A program made the position numbers and the translations under genes. DNA of 64,000 nucleotides. It comes from JBGPHT01 sp041484525. GTDB lineage: Bacteria > Acidobacteriota > Terriglobia > Bryobacterales > Bryobacteraceae. The notes below the pieces were generated by a model. The model was not told where the DNA came from. It saw nothing but the letters and a program-made list of their open reading frames with translations, and did not search any database. The stretch spans positions 62,001-126,000 of the forward strand of contig JBGPHT010000001.1 of the NCBI GenBank assembly GCA_041484525.1, in the 5' to 3' direction. Below are positions 6,512 through 15,652 of this stretch, piece after piece (within the stretch, counting starts at the first letter, position 1; each line of letters begins with the position of its first letter).

Positions 6512-8251
6512 ATGCGCAAACAAGCATGGCTTGCGCTGGCGTCTGTGTTTGGTCTGGCTGCGTTCCCCGGCATCTACGCTTATGCCGACAAGAAAAGCGC
6601 GGCCCAGACGCGACAGTTCTTCCGCCAGATTCCGAACGACCAGAAAATCGACCAGGCGCTGAACCGCCTCACGTTCGGGCCGCGCCCGGGCGATGCCGCG
6701 CAGGTGCGCGCCCTCGGATTCAAGAAGTGGATCGATCTCGAGCTTCATCCGGAGCGCATTCCGCAGAATCCAATGTTGGCGGAGAAGCTGAAGACGCTCG
6801 ACACACTCACCATGTCGAGCGAGCAACTGGTGCGCAACTATCCGACCCCGCAGATGGTCAAGCAGATGGCGAGCGGGCAGATGCCGTTCCCGTCCGATCC
6901 CGAGCGCCGCATGATGATTCAGAAGATGGTGGCGAAGGCGGAGCGCAAGCAGGGCGACACCGATCCGGCCGCGAACGCGCCGGACATGAAGAAGCTCAAC
7001 GAGATTTTCACGCCGCAGCAGCTTCGCACGCTGCGCACCGGGACCCCGCAGCAGCGGCTGGCGGTTTTCCAATCGCTCACCAAGGACCAGCAGGAGGACG
7101 CCATTGAAGCTATGCCTCCCCCGCTGCGGCAGAACCTGATGCAGGTTGCCCCGGCCGAAATGCGCCGCCGCCTGGAACTGACGGCCGGCCCCCAGCAGGT
7201 AGTGGCGCGCGACCTGATGGAGGCCAAGCTGCTCCGCGCAATCTACAGCAGCCGGCAGTTGGAAGAGGTGCTCGACGATTTCTGGTTCAACCACTTCAAT
7301 ATTTTCTTGGACAAGGGCGCCGACCGCTACCTGGTGACCGAATACGAGCACGCCGTCATCCGCCCGCGCGTGCTGGGCAAGTTCCGCGACCTGCTGGAAG
7401 CCACGGCTAAGAGTCCGGCGATGCTGTTCTATCTGGATAACTGGCAATCGGTGGGAGTCGAAGCGCCGCCAGTGCGTGGTGGCGGCAATCGCCCCCGCCG
7501 CGGCCTGAATGAGAACTACGGCCGCGAGCTGCTGGAGCTGCACACGCTCGGCGTGGATGGCGGCTACACCCAAAAGGATGTCACCGAGGTGGCGCGCTGC
7601 TTCACCGGCTGGACCATCGATCAGCCGCAGCGCGGCGGCACATTCCTGTTCAATCCGCGGCTGCATGACAAGGGTGAAAAAACCGTGCTCGGCGTGAAGA
7701 TTCCCGCGGGCGGCGGCATCGAGGATGGCGAGAAGGTGCTCGCCATCGTGGCGCGTCATCCGGCCACCGCGCACTTCATTTCGAAGAAGCTGGCGATGCG
7801 TTTCGTGGCCGACGAGCCGCCCCCGTCGCTGGTGGACCGCATGGCGCAGACGTATCTTAAGTCGGATGGGGATGTGCGAGCGGTGCTGAAGACCATATTC
7901 GACTCGAAGGAGTTCTGGAGCGTGGGCGCGTATCGTTCGAAGATGAAATCGCCGCTCGAGATGGTGGCGAGCGCGGTGCGCGCGGTGAACGGCGACGTGG
8001 ACTACGCATTCGCGCTGGTTAATCAGGTGGCGCAACTCGGCCAGCCGCTGTACCGCAAGCAGGAGCCGACCGGCTATTCCAACTCGGGTCAGGAGTGGCT
8101 CAACTCGGCGGGGCTGCTGGCGCGCATGAATTTCGCGCTGCAGCTTGCGGACAATCGCGTGCCGGGTGTGAAGGTGGACAGCGCGAAGCCAGCCAAGCCG
8201 GGCGATCCGGCGGGCATGGGGCTCGGTTCACCGGAGTTTCAAAAGCACTAA
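6512..8251 (+). CDS. DUF1800 domain secreted protein
   Basis: 579 residues, with an N-terminal hydrophobic export segment (MRKQAWLALASVFGLAAFPG). The DUF1800 core is clear: INQALNRLTFGPRPGD-like DQALNRLTFGPRPGDA, LDDFWFNHFNIFLDKG, NYGRELLELHTLGVDGGYTQKD, then EVARCFTGWTI and FVADEPPPSLVDRMA. The family's function is unknown; it is always found with a DUF1501 partner, here 11 bases downstream (8263). The locus is likely one operon acting in the periplasm. A Pro-rich, poorly conserved insert occupies roughly residues 90-210. Confidence 0.9.
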   Translation: MRKQAWLALASVFGLAAFPGIYAYADKKSAAQTRQFFRQIPNDQKIDQALNRLTFGPRPGDAAQVRALGFKKWIDLELHPERIPQNPMLAEKLKTLDTLTMSSEQLVRNYPTPQMVKQMASGQMPFPSDPERRMMIQKMVAKAERKQGDTDPAANAPDMKKLNEIFTPQQLRTLRTGTPQQRLAVFQSLTKDQQEDAIEAMPPPLRQNLMQVAPAEMRRRLELTAGPQQVVARDLMEAKLLRAIYSSRQLEEVLDDFWFNHFNIFLDKGADRYLVTEYEHAVIRPRVLGKFRDLLEATAKSPAMLFYLDNWQSVGVEAPPVRGGGNRPRRGLNENYGRELLELHTLGVDGGYTQKDVTEVARCFTGWTIDQPQRGGTFLFNPRLHDKGEKTVLGVKIPAGGGIEDGEKVLAIVARHPATAHFISKKLAMRFVADEPPPSLVDRMAQTYLKSDGDVRAVLKTIFDSKEFWSVGAYRSKMKSPLEMVASAVRAVNGDVDYAFALVNQVAQLGQPLYRKQEPTGYSNSGQEWLNSAGLLARMNFALQLADNRVPGVKVDSAKPAKPGDPAGMGLGSPEFQKH

Positions 8252-8262
8252 GAGGATTGGCA

Positions 8263-9501
8263 ATGCAGCAGAATCGTCACATTTTCCTTCGGAATTCGGC
8301 CCTGGCCATGGTCGGGGTGGGAACCGCGCCGCTGTGGCTGGAGCGGGCGCTGTACGCCGCGGACGCTCCTTCGCCGCGGAAGAAGATCCTGGTTGCGATC
8401 TTCCAGCGGGGGGCGGCCGACGGCCTGAACATCGTGGTGCCGCACGGCGAGAAGGCGTACTACGCGATGCGTCCGACGATTGCGGTGCCGCGGCCCACGG
8501 CCGGGAGCGCGGACGCCGCCATCGATCTCGACGGCTTCTTCGGGCTGCATCCATCGCTCGCACCGCTGAAGCCGATCTACGAGCAGCAGCATCTGGCGAT
8601 CGTGGACGCGGCCGGCTCGCCCGATCCGACGCGGTCCCATTTCGACGCGCAGGATTACATGGAGTCCGGCACACCGGGCCGCAAGGCGACCAATGACGGG
8701 TGGATGAACCGCGCGCTGCCGAAGGACCAGGGCAAGGTTTCGCCGGTGCGCGCCGTGGCGCTCGGTCCGGTGCTGCCGAGGGCGATGCGCGGCTCGCGGC
8801 CGGCGATCGCGCTGCAGAGTATCGGCGGCTTCCAGGTGCGGAACGCGGTGGCGGCCAAACAGTTCGAGCAGATGTACGCCGAGACCAAGGACCCGGTGCT
8901 GGCGGCGACAGGCCGCGAGACTTTCGAGGCGGTCTCGATGCTGCAATCGATCCAGCGGCAGCCGTACGTGCCGGCCAACGGCACGAAGTATCCGCGAGGC
9001 CGTTTCGGCGACAGCCTGCAGCAGATCGCGCAGTTGATTAAGTCCGATGTGGGCGTGGAGATGGCGTTTGCCGATGTCGGAGGCTGGGACCATCACGTGA
9101 ATGAGATGGGACCGCGCGCGTCCGAGGGACAGCTTGCCACGCTGCTGCGCGACTACGGCCAGGCGCTGAGCGCGTTCTGGACCGACATGGGCGACCGCAT
9201 GCAGGACGTGGTGGTGGCGACGATGTCGGAATTCGGCCGCACGGCGCATGAGAATGGCAACCGCGGCACCGACCACGGCCACGCGAATTGCATGTTCGTG
9301 ATGGGCGGCGCGGTCAAGGGCGGTAAGGTCTACGGCAAGTGGCCGGGACTCGAGAAGGAACAGCTTTACGAAGAGCGCGACCTGGCCCTGACTACCGATT
9401 TCCGCGACGTGCTCGGTGAACTGGTGTCGCACCATATGGGGAATCCGACGCTGAACGGCGTGTTCCCCGGATACAATCCGAAATTCCTGGGACTGGTGTA
9501 G
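8263..9501 (+). CDS. DUF1501 (sulfatase-fold) secreted protein
   Basis: 412 residues from the ATG at 8263, preceded by AGAGGA. The N-terminus (NRHIFLRNSALAMVGVG) resembles a Tat-like export signal with the twin arginine spaced apart, so the route is uncertain. Family motifs: KKILVAIFQRGAADGLN, the ADVGGWDHHVNE metal-binding-like segment, and MSEFGRTAHENGNRGTDHG near the C-terminus. DUF1501 proteins belong to the alkaline phosphatase superfamily and pair with DUF1800; substrates are unknown. The ATG chosen removes a long upstream extension that overlaps the DUF1800 gene. Confidence 0.92.
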   Translation: MQQNRHIFLRNSALAMVGVGTAPLWLERALYAADAPSPRKKILVAIFQRGAADGLNIVVPHGEKAYYAMRPTIAVPRPTAGSADAAIDLDGFFGLHPSLAPLKPIYEQQHLAIVDAAGSPDPTRSHFDAQDYMESGTPGRKATNDGWMNRALPKDQGKVSPVRAVALGPVLPRAMRGSRPAIALQSIGGFQVRNAVAAKQFEQMYAETKDPVLAATGRETFEAVSMLQSIQRQPYVPANGTKYPRGRFGDSLQQIAQLIKSDVGVEMAFADVGGWDHHVNEMGPRASEGQLATLLRDYGQALSAFWTDMGDRMQDVVVATMSEFGRTAHENGNRGTDHGHANCMFVMGGAVKGGKVYGKWPGLEKEQLYEERDLALTTDFRDVLGELVSHHMGNPTLNGVFPGYNPKFLGLV

Positions 9502-9520
9502 CGGGCAAAGCGATCCGGCC

Positions 9521-10024
9521 ATGGATCAGCCGCTCTGCGCCGCCGTGCTGGCAAAGATTCACGAGCAAATCGAAAGGACTACACATCTGATCGGCTTGTT
9601 GCCTGCCGATCGTCTGCATGATCCGCCCGCAATTCCCGGCTGTTGGACAGCTGCCGAACTGCTGGGCCATCTACTCGAATGCCTGGCCGGATTTTGTGCC
9701 GTGTTGGCCGCGGCCGAGCCGTTGCGTCTGGCGCATTTCGCCCGCCTTCGGCAAGCGCCTGTGAACGGCTCGTGCGATGCGCGGGGGGCATGCGATCGAA
9801 TCGAAGTCTACCGTGCGCATATCGACGAGGGATTTGCGCTGCTGTGCGATGCCGACCTGTCCCGGATGATGCCCACCGTTTTCGTGAAGGAAGGGGAGCC
9901 GCTGCTGACGCTTCTGCTGGGGAACCTGGAGCACCTGATCAACCACAAGCATCAACTGTTCACGTTCGCAAAACTGATGGGCGTGAATGTGAGCAGCCGG
10001 GATCTGTATCGGTTCAGGGCTTGA
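9521..10024 (+). CDS. DinB-family four-helix protein
   Basis: 167 residues, normal for the DinB/DUF664 fold. The metal-binding histidines are visible: LLGHLLECLAG in helix 2 and LEHLINHKHQLFTFAKLMG in the last helix, the latter being the classical DinB terminal signature. These proteins include mycothiol/bacillithiol S-transferases and detoxification enzymes; no substrate can be named. The ATG lies 19 bases after the DUF1501 stop. This is the last ordinary chromosomal gene before the integrative element. Confidence 0.85.
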   Translation: MDQPLCAAVLAKIHEQIERTTHLIGLLPADRLHDPPAIPGCWTAAELLGHLLECLAGFCAVLAAAEPLRLAHFARLRQAPVNGSCDARGACDRIEVYRAHIDEGFALLCDADLSRMMPTVFVKEGEPLLTLLLGNLEHLINHKHQLFTFAKLMGVNVSSRDLYRFRA

Positions 10025-10071
10025 AGGCGGTCGCGTCTCGGGTCCCCCACGTTATAATTCGATCAGCGCGT

Positions 10072-10114
10072 GCGGATGTGGCGAAATTGGCAGACGCGCT
10101 GGATTTAGGTTCCA
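10072..10114 (+). pseudogene. 5' half of a tRNA-Leu(UAG) gene split by an integrative element
   Basis: GCGGATG opens a tRNA-Leu acceptor stem, followed by the D arm GGCGAAATTGGCAGACGC and the anticodon arm CTGGATTTAGGTTCCA. The sequence then leaves the tRNA consensus. The missing rest, starting with the same 15-base anticodon-arm core and ending CATCCGCACCA, is at 17596-17654. Joined, the halves give a perfect tRNA-Leu with acceptor GCGGATG/CATCCGC and anticodon TAG. A TATAAT lies at 10053-10058, so the broken gene still has a promoter. Confidence 0.92.
10100..10114 (+). other. attL core of the tRNA-Leu element
   Basis: TGGATTTAGGTTCCA is identical to 17596-17610. It covers the 3' side of the anticodon stem, the loop and the opposite strand, so recombination took place within the anticodon arm, a known target of tyrosine integrases. 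Identity stops exactly at both edges (left continues TAGTCG, right continues GTTCCC). Confidence 0.9.
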
Positions 10115-10123
10115 TAGTCGTAG

Positions 10124-10168
10124 TTGAAAACAAGTAGGTTAGCTTGCAACTGTGACACATTCTGTGAC
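10124..10168 (+). promoter_or_regulatory. Left-end integrase arm-type repeats (putative)
   Basis: TTGAAAACAAG (10124-10134) is repeated exactly at 17566-17576 near the right end. Two TGTGACA copies (10151-10157 and 10163-10169, spaced 12 bp) match the TGTGAC series at the right end. Shared short repeats at both termini, flanking the core in the circular form, are the arrangement of arm-type binding sites of tyrosine integrases. The inference is positional. Confidence 0.55.
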
Positions 10169-10180
10169 ATAATTCAGGGC

Positions 10181-11335
10181 ATGGGCCTCTATAGGCGCAA
10201 GGGCGACGGCACGCAACTTTGGTGGTGTTCGTACACCATCGCTGGTAATCGTGTGCGTGAATCGACTGGCACCGCCAATAAAGGTGACGCCGAAAAGTTC
10301 ATAGCCAAGCGCATCACCGGCCAGACCGTACCCATCAAGGCCAGCATCGGCGCATTGCTGAACAACCTGATTACGGATTACGAGATCAATGGTCGAGATG
10401 TGAAATGGTGCAAGACCTACGTTGAGAAGCACATTAGACCATTCTTCGGCCACATCAAAGCCGAACGCATCGACAAGCCCACCATCAACGCCTTCATCAA
10501 ATCCATGCTTGATGCGGAGTACAAGAATGCAACCATCAACCGTTGCATCGCTCTTCTACGGCGTGCGTTCACCTTGGGCGAAGTTCCTTTCCCACGAATC
10601 GAGAAACTGCAAGAGAACAATGTCCGCACCGGCTTCGTGGATGACGCACAGTTCTTCGCTCTGTACGAGAAATTGCCGCAACATCAACGGCCAGTGGCGC
10701 TCTTCGCATACGAGACTGGATGTCGCCGTGGCGAAGTCCTCAAGTTGAAGTGGAGACAAATCGACTTCATTCACAAAGTTGTGCGCCTCAATCCCGGCGA
10801 GACGAAGAACAAGGAAGGACGTGTGATTCCGCTGTCCGACATGATGCTGTGGTTCTTGGAGAAGAAGATCCCACGCATTTCGGAGTACATCTTCACGTAC
10901 CGTGGCAAGCCAATGCGGAGCCTCAAACAAGGCTGGAACGAAGCGCAATCGGAATCAACGGAGAAGATCCTATTCCACGATCTTCGCCGCTCAGCCGTCC
11001 GCAACATGGTGAGATCTGGTGTGCCGGAACGGGTGGCGATGGCGGTGTCGGGGCACAGAAGCAGAAGCGTTTTTGACCGATACAACGTGGTCAATGAAGA
11101 CGATCTCAAGGGCGCTATGCAGAAGATTCGATCCCACACTGCTTATATGTACGCTCCAACGAAAGCACCGGAATTGCTCGAATACGATCAGCACAAGGGT
11201 GTCGAAATCAAGCGTGTTGAATCGTGGAGCGACACTGGCATTGATCCCAACGTCCGACGCCAGATTCAACGGCCACGGGCACGAAAAACAGACGTACTGA
11301 CGCCGATCCCTCCTGACCTGGACGAACAACAATAG
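10181..11335 (+). CDS. int: Tyrosine recombinase / phage-type integrase
   Basis: 384 residues from the ATG at 10181, preceded by CAGGG. An N-terminal part (about 1-55) carries GLYRRKGDGTQLWWCSY, followed by a SAM-like core-binding domain (about 55-145) and the catalytic domain. The catalytic residues are in place: R182 in TGCRRGEV, the HDLRR box with H266 and R269, H292 in SGHRS and the nucleophile Y301 in VFDRYN. The C-terminal 80 residues are a basic tail. The enzyme would cut the anticodon-arm core of tRNA-Leu just upstream of its own gene. No excisionase was recognised; the small genes at 16524-17318 are candidates. Confidence 0.94.
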   Translation: MGLYRRKGDGTQLWWCSYTIAGNRVRESTGTANKGDAEKFIAKRITGQTVPIKASIGALLNNLITDYEINGRDVKWCKTYVEKHIRPFFGHIKAERIDKPTINAFIKSMLDAEYKNATINRCIALLRRAFTLGEVPFPRIEKLQENNVRTGFVDDAQFFALYEKLPQHQRPVALFAYETGCRRGEVLKLKWRQIDFIHKVVRLNPGETKNKEGRVIPLSDMMLWFLEKKIPRISEYIFTYRGKPMRSLKQGWNEAQSESTEKILFHDLRRSAVRNMVRSGVPERVAMAVSGHRSRSVFDRYNVVNEDDLKGAMQKIRSHTAYMYAPTKAPELLEYDQHKGVEIKRVESWSDTGIDPNVRRQIQRPRARKTDVLTPIPPDLDEQQ

Positions 11336-11608
11336 ACGCCCTAGTCTGGGGCATCGACAGCAAGCGTAGCAACGTGTCAGGAATCCTCTCTAGATTGGCC
11401 GCTGAACGCACACAGCGCCTCTCAGTTCAATCCGCAGCCGCCCGGTGGTATGACGCATCCCGGCGACGGCCAGACATGCCCATGTCAGACAAGAGATGCC
11501 TTGTCCTCAATCTGATTTCAACCCGTGACCGGCATTCAGATGTGCTCGTCTGCTGCGTGCGAACAGGTCTCCCGGACATCGAAAGGAGCCGTCCATGTGT
11601 TTGGGACT

Positions 11609-14413
11609 TTACCGAACCGTTTGGACAACCGTCGCACCACTACCAGCATAACTACCGCTCCCGTTATACACCGCTGTGATCGAATGCGTTCCTGACAACA
11701 ATGTGGTTGTGCACTTGAACTGTCCATTGCTCAGTGAAGACACGCCGCCAGCGCACTCGATGGGTACAGGACTTGGCACAACATCTTGGCCTGGTGTCCT
11801 GCTGCATGAAATTGCCCCGCCCTCACCGAACCACATAGTTCCTCCGGCGCTACTTGGCGAGAGTGTCGCCATCAGCGTGACCGGCTGTCCAGGAGCAGAC
11901 GGATTCGATGCGGATACTATGGTAATGCTCGTGCCTGTGATCGTGATTGGCGTCGAAGCGCTGCTGCTGTAGTTCGTGTTGCCAGCGTAATTGGCCGTAA
12001 GCGAATGACTTCCAGGGCCAAGGCAAACTAACGTGTCTACGCACTGTCCAGTGCCACTGGTACACGCTGGCTGGCTAGAGAGCGTAGCGGACCCAACGGC
12101 ATTCCCATTGTCGGAGAACGTGACCACCCCGGTAGCCGTGAGCGGCGAGACAACCGCACTCAAGATAGCACCACCAGGAATGGGCGTAACCTTAAATGTG
12201 GATGTGGTGTTCGTCCTGTTGGCACTGTTGACCGTCTGCGTCAACACGTTAGATGTGCTTCCGCCATAGTTGGCGTCTCCGCTATAGACAGCGTTGATCG
12301 AATGGTTTCCCACTGACAACGCAGATGTTGAAAAGGTTGCCTGACCGCCAGTAACGCTACTTGTGCCGATAACCGTGGAGCTATCGTAAAACGTCATAGT
12401 GCCAGTAGCATTGGTGTTGCCTTCCGCTGCGGAAAACGTGACGGACTGACCAAAGAGTGACGGATTATTGTTTGAAGTTAATGCCACCCCGGTTGGCTGC
12501 TTGATCGTCAGGCTGAAAGCCGGAGACGTTGCTCCGCTATAGCTTGCATCTCCACTGTATGAAGCAGTGATTGAACTCGTCCCAACACCACCCGGAATGC
12601 TACTTGTGCTGCACTTGGCTTGCCCATTAACCACGGTCACTGAGATCCCGTAGGTCGCACCCGCACAAGTAAGGTTGCCAGAAGTTCCTCCGGGACCGTT
12701 ATGCGAAAACGTCACCGATCCCGTTGCATCAGGTGGCGAGATGCTGGCCGTTAAGACTAAGGGCTGGCCCGAAACGTATGGATTATGCTCCGCAGTTATA
12801 GTAACAACCGGCGTTATCTTGTTTACCGTTTGCGTAATATTTTGAGATATTACACTCTTGTATGTGCTATCGCCGTTGTACGTAGCCGAAATGAGATGAG
12901 TGTCCGCCGAGAAGCTAGAGACCGATAGCGTAGCTCTGCCACCGCTTAACGACACCGTGCCAAGCGGGACTGGCTTTATGCTGCAAGGCGCAGGAGAGCA
13001 AGTGAGTTCGGAAAAAGTGACGGTGCCACTCGCCGTAGCCGGAGTGACAGTCGCCACGAACATAACAGGTTGCCGAAGTGCAGACGGATTTGGCCTCGAT
13101 GTAAGCGCTATTGTCGCAGTGGGTGTCACGGACTTGACGGTCAGTGTCAACACCGATGATGTAGACGCAAAGAATCTGTCATCGCCGCTGTAAACTGCAC
13201 GAATCGAATGGTTGCCTATGCCTAATGTCGAGGTCGTAATCCTTGCAGTGCCGTTGTTTATAGTCCCGCTACCAAGAACAACCGTGTCCTCAAGAAATGT
13301 GACGGCCCCGGTTGCCGTCGAAGGGGTGACGTTGGCATACAGTACAGCAGCTTGCCCAACATTGACCGGGTTGGCATCAGCGTAAAGCGAAATCGTCGTA
13401 ACTTTCATTAGCCAGTCGCAATCCGGATCGCCTGTTCTGACAACAAAGGGTAGATACATCCGGACAATGGTCCCATTGGAAACCTGAGAGACGTTAGTGT
13501 TTCCGGAGAACGTCAAGAACACATCGTACCGTTTCTCAGTGGTGGCCTTTTTGTTCGTTGAGCATGTCGGAAACGTGACATTTGCTTGGTCCAACCCCGG
13601 ATACTCTGGAGACTTCCCGGCCCACATGCCCGCCATTGCTGGCGAATTGGCGCTCTGGCACCAACCCTCACCAGAAGGAAGGTCTTTTCCGGATTGTGCT
13701 ACTCCGAAGCAAAATGATGGCTTGTCTGTAAACCATGGATCACCTGTTAATCCGGTCATCCAAAGCGTGAGGATCTGTCCCTGATGAACGGGGTTGTCTG
13801 CTATTATCAACTGCCCGGAAATAGCATCGGTGACAGCGCCAAGAAGTGCCCGATGTTCCCCTTGGGACCACGAAAGATTGCAAGCAGCGGGGTCTGTGAG
13901 GCTGTAAGAGTACAGGCACTCGTAGCCCACACCAAAAACGGCAGAGTCCGCATAGCCGTAAACAGCATCAATGTAGACACGTCCAGGACCACCAAGCATT
14001 CTTGTGCGGTCATCAAAGCGGACTCCATTCTTAACAAGAACAATTCTGGTGCTCCAAACGTGGGCGTGAGAGTCTGGATACAGTGGCACTGAGGGAACAA
14101 CGAAATTTATCTGTGTTGGGCTGACGTAAATGAGATCAGCGACGAGTTCACAATTGGAATCAAAACAGGCGTCTTCAGCGAAATGAACCTCAACTCCACC
14201 AAGACTCTTCTGCCACGGCGGTGCTGCGGTAAAGGTCGAAGTCGCAAAATCTGAGCCGAAAATGATCGCCATGCTACCCGGAGCAAGAGCCACTGAATTG
14301 GCAGGAAAATCCATGCCGGGTATGGCAGCATTTGTCACATTGGTGATGGATGGCGTTGTCTGGCCAAATGCGACTGCAACCAGCAGGAAGATCGGAAGAA
14401 TTTTGTGGGCCAC
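11609..14413 (-). CDS. Secreted protein: TIGR03437-like N-terminal domain plus six Ig-like repeats
   Basis: 934 residues. The start is GTG at 14413, supported by AGGAGG eight bases upstream and by a signal peptide (MAHKILPIFLLVAVAFGQ). Residues about 20-335 resemble the Solibacter TIGR03437 domain (SVALAPGSMAIIFGSDFA, YVSPTQINFVVP) with a long cysteine-bearing insertion. From about 345 to the end there are six bacterial Ig-like (Big_3_5-type) repeats, each ending in a pattern such as GNHSIRAVYSGDDRF or GNHSINAVYSGDANY. It ends shortly after the sixth repeat with no anchor or sorting signal. A role in surface adhesion is inferred. It is the largest cargo of the tRNA-Leu element and is transcribed toward the integrase. 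Confidence 0.85.
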   Translation of the reverse strand: MAHKILPIFLLVAVAFGQTTPSITNVTNAAIPGMDFPANSVALAPGSMAIIFGSDFATSTFTAAPPWQKSLGGVEVHFAEDACFDSNCELVADLIYVSPTQINFVVPSVPLYPDSHAHVWSTRIVLVKNGVRFDDRTRMLGGPGRVYIDAVYGYADSAVFGVGYECLYSYSLTDPAACNLSWSQGEHRALLGAVTDAISGQLIIADNPVHQGQILTLWMTGLTGDPWFTDKPSFCFGVAQSGKDLPSGEGWCQSANSPAMAGMWAGKSPEYPGLDQANVTFPTCSTNKKATTEKRYDVFLTFSGNTNVSQVSNGTIVRMYLPFVVRTGDPDCDWLMKVTTISLYADANPVNVGQAAVLYANVTPSTATGAVTFLEDTVVLGSGTINNGTARITTSTLGIGNHSIRAVYSGDDRFFASTSSVLTLTVKSVTPTATIALTSRPNPSALRQPVMFVATVTPATASGTVTFSELTCSPAPCSIKPVPLGTVSLSGGRATLSVSSFSADTHLISATYNGDSTYKSVISQNITQTVNKITPVVTITAEHNPYVSGQPLVLTASISPPDATGSVTFSHNGPGGTSGNLTCAGATYGISVTVVNGQAKCSTSSIPGGVGTSSITASYSGDASYSGATSPAFSLTIKQPTGVALTSNNNPSLFGQSVTFSAAEGNTNATGTMTFYDSSTVIGTSSVTGGQATFSTSALSVGNHSINAVYSGDANYGGSTSNVLTQTVNSANRTNTTSTFKVTPIPGGAILSAVVSPLTATGVVTFSDNGNAVGSATLSSQPACTSGTGQCVDTLVCLGPGSHSLTANYAGNTNYSSSASTPITITGTSITIVSASNPSAPGQPVTLMATLSPSSAGGTMWFGEGGAISCSRTPGQDVVPSPVPIECAGGVSSLSNGQFKCTTTLLSGTHSITAVYNGSGSYAGSGATVVQTVR

Positions 14414-15011
14414 TGAAGGAGCCTCCTAAGCGTTCCGCCAAAAGTTCATAGAACTGTGAAATTCGGATAACGTGAGCCTATAGTACCAAACGTCACAATA
14501 GACGGCGGCGGGGCTGATGATTTCGGCGGTGAGCTTTGTCGGCATTCGATTCTCCAACGTTCGTACCATCTACGTTAGCTCATTGCCCGCCTCTGAGTAG
14601 ATCCCTTTGTCCGGTTTAGAAGGGAGAGATTCACCGGCCCGGAGTCTCATCCGTGACTCCTATGGCCGGGGAAGTCAAATCGCAAGTACCGGGAATCTTT
14701 GGCCCGGAGTCCCGTCCTGGAATTTTGCCGGGGAGCCTCATTGAAAAATTCTCTAACGGCCCGAAATACAGGCGGGCGGCACGTAGTACGGTCTTGAGGG
14801 AAAGGTTCAAATCCGAAAAACACTGGTGAAAAAACTTTCTGACCGCCGATCCGCTCCACGTTTCCGGTTTCGCCGCCGTCTCCATCGCCGCCGTGCCGAC
14901 GCCCACACTCTCCAGGGCTGTACCAAAAGGCAGAGTTGAAACCATCCGGTTTTGGCGTTGAATCGACGTGGACCGGAAGGCCACTCCAGTGTACCTTTCT
15001 GATTACGAATA
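14414..15011. other. Intergenic region in the element, no supported gene
   Basis: About 600 bases between the Ig-repeat gene and the recombinase promoter. A 117-codon minus-strand frame (14631-14984) is open, but it has no ribosome binding site, no recognisable domain and a Pro/Gly-rich composition, so I do not call it. Repeated short CCCGGAGTC and CCGGGGA motifs occur at 14637-14745. The sequence nearest 14413 holds the AGGAGG of the Ig gene. Confidence 0.4.
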
Positions 15012-15041
15012 TTGACAGATTGGCACAAAGTTGTCTACAAT
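15012..15041 (+). promoter_or_regulatory. Strong sigma70-type promoter giving a near-leaderless recombinase transcript
   Basis: TTGACA (15012-15017) and TACAAT (15036-15041) are separated by 18 bases. The expected transcription start is about 15048, at the ATG at 15049. The -10 box overlaps the upstream ATG at 15040, which therefore cannot be on this transcript. Confidence 0.65.
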
Positions 15042-15048
15042 GCAAAGT

Positions 15049-15639
15049 ATGCGAGTTGCGCTTTACGCACGTGTTTCGACACGGGACAAAGGGCAGGACA
15101 CGGAGAACCAACTTTTGCAGTTGCGCCAATTCTGCCAGCAACAGGGCTGGACCGTGGTTCAAGAATACGTGGATCAGAAAACCGGACGCACATCCGACAG
15201 GGAAGCCTTCCAGCGCCTTTTCCAGCACGCCTACGAAAAGCGGTTCGATCTATGCCTGTTTTGGGCGCTCGATAGGTTTTCGAGAGAGGGCGCTACCGAC
15301 ACGCTTCAACACCTTCGCAAGCTGTCCAACTACGGCGTCCAATGGAGAAGTTTCACGGAGCAGTACATCGACAGCGCCGGGATGTTTGGCGAAGTCATCA
15401 TTTCACTCCTGGCAGTCCTGGCAAAGCAGGAATCCGTGCGCCGGTCTGAGCGTGCCAGTGCCGCCTATGCCCGTCTCAAGGCGCAGAATCGCACGGATCA
15501 TCTTGGGCGCAAGCGCCTTGTTGTTGATCGTGGCAACATTTTGGACATGGCCGCTGGTGGTTTGTCCACACGTGCAATTGCCACCAAGCTGAAAGTCAGC
15601 CATACCAGCATTCATAGAATCGTGCAGGGAAAGCCGTAG
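15049..15639 (+). CDS. Small serine recombinase (resolvase/invertase family)
   Basis: 196 residues, the size of classical resolvases and invertases. The catalytic serine is S10 in MRVALYARVSTRDKGQ. The arginines of the active site lie in WALDRFSREG, and a helical linker with SLLAVLAKQESVRRSERA precedes the C-terminal HTH (GGLSTRAIATKLKVSHTSIHRIV). The start at 15049 was chosen because the promoter positions transcription there; 15031 and 15040 are alternative in-frame starts. It could resolve multimers of the circular element or invert a segment; no dif/res-like inverted pair was identified. A hairpin overlaps its stop codon. Confidence 0.93.
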   Translation: MRVALYARVSTRDKGQDTENQLLQLRQFCQQQGWTVVQEYVDQKTGRTSDREAFQRLFQHAYEKRFDLCLFWALDRFSREGATDTLQHLRKLSNYGVQWRSFTEQYIDSAGMFGEVIISLLAVLAKQESVRRSERASAAYARLKAQNRTDHLGRKRLVVDRGNILDMAAGGLSTRAIATKLKVSHTSIHRIVQGKP

Positions 15640-15652
15640 ACGGCCTTCCCTG
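15625..15652 (+). terminator. Hairpin overlapping the recombinase stop codon
   Basis: CAGGGAA-A-GCCGT and ACGGC-C-TTCCCTG form a 12-bp stem with one mismatch and a very tight loop containing the TAG. No T run follows, so it may attenuate or protect the transcript rather than terminate it strongly. Confidence 0.4.

Noticed and set aside
6506..8035. 509-codon open frame on the minus strand inside the DUF1800 gene
   Set aside because: It is a G+C-driven shadow: Arg/His/Leu-rich translation with no domain, opposite a gene with clear family motifs.
14631..14984. 117-codon minus-strand frame between the Ig gene and the recombinase
   Set aside because: No start signal and no recognisable fold; Pro/Gly-rich tail follows repeated CCGGG motifs in the DNA.
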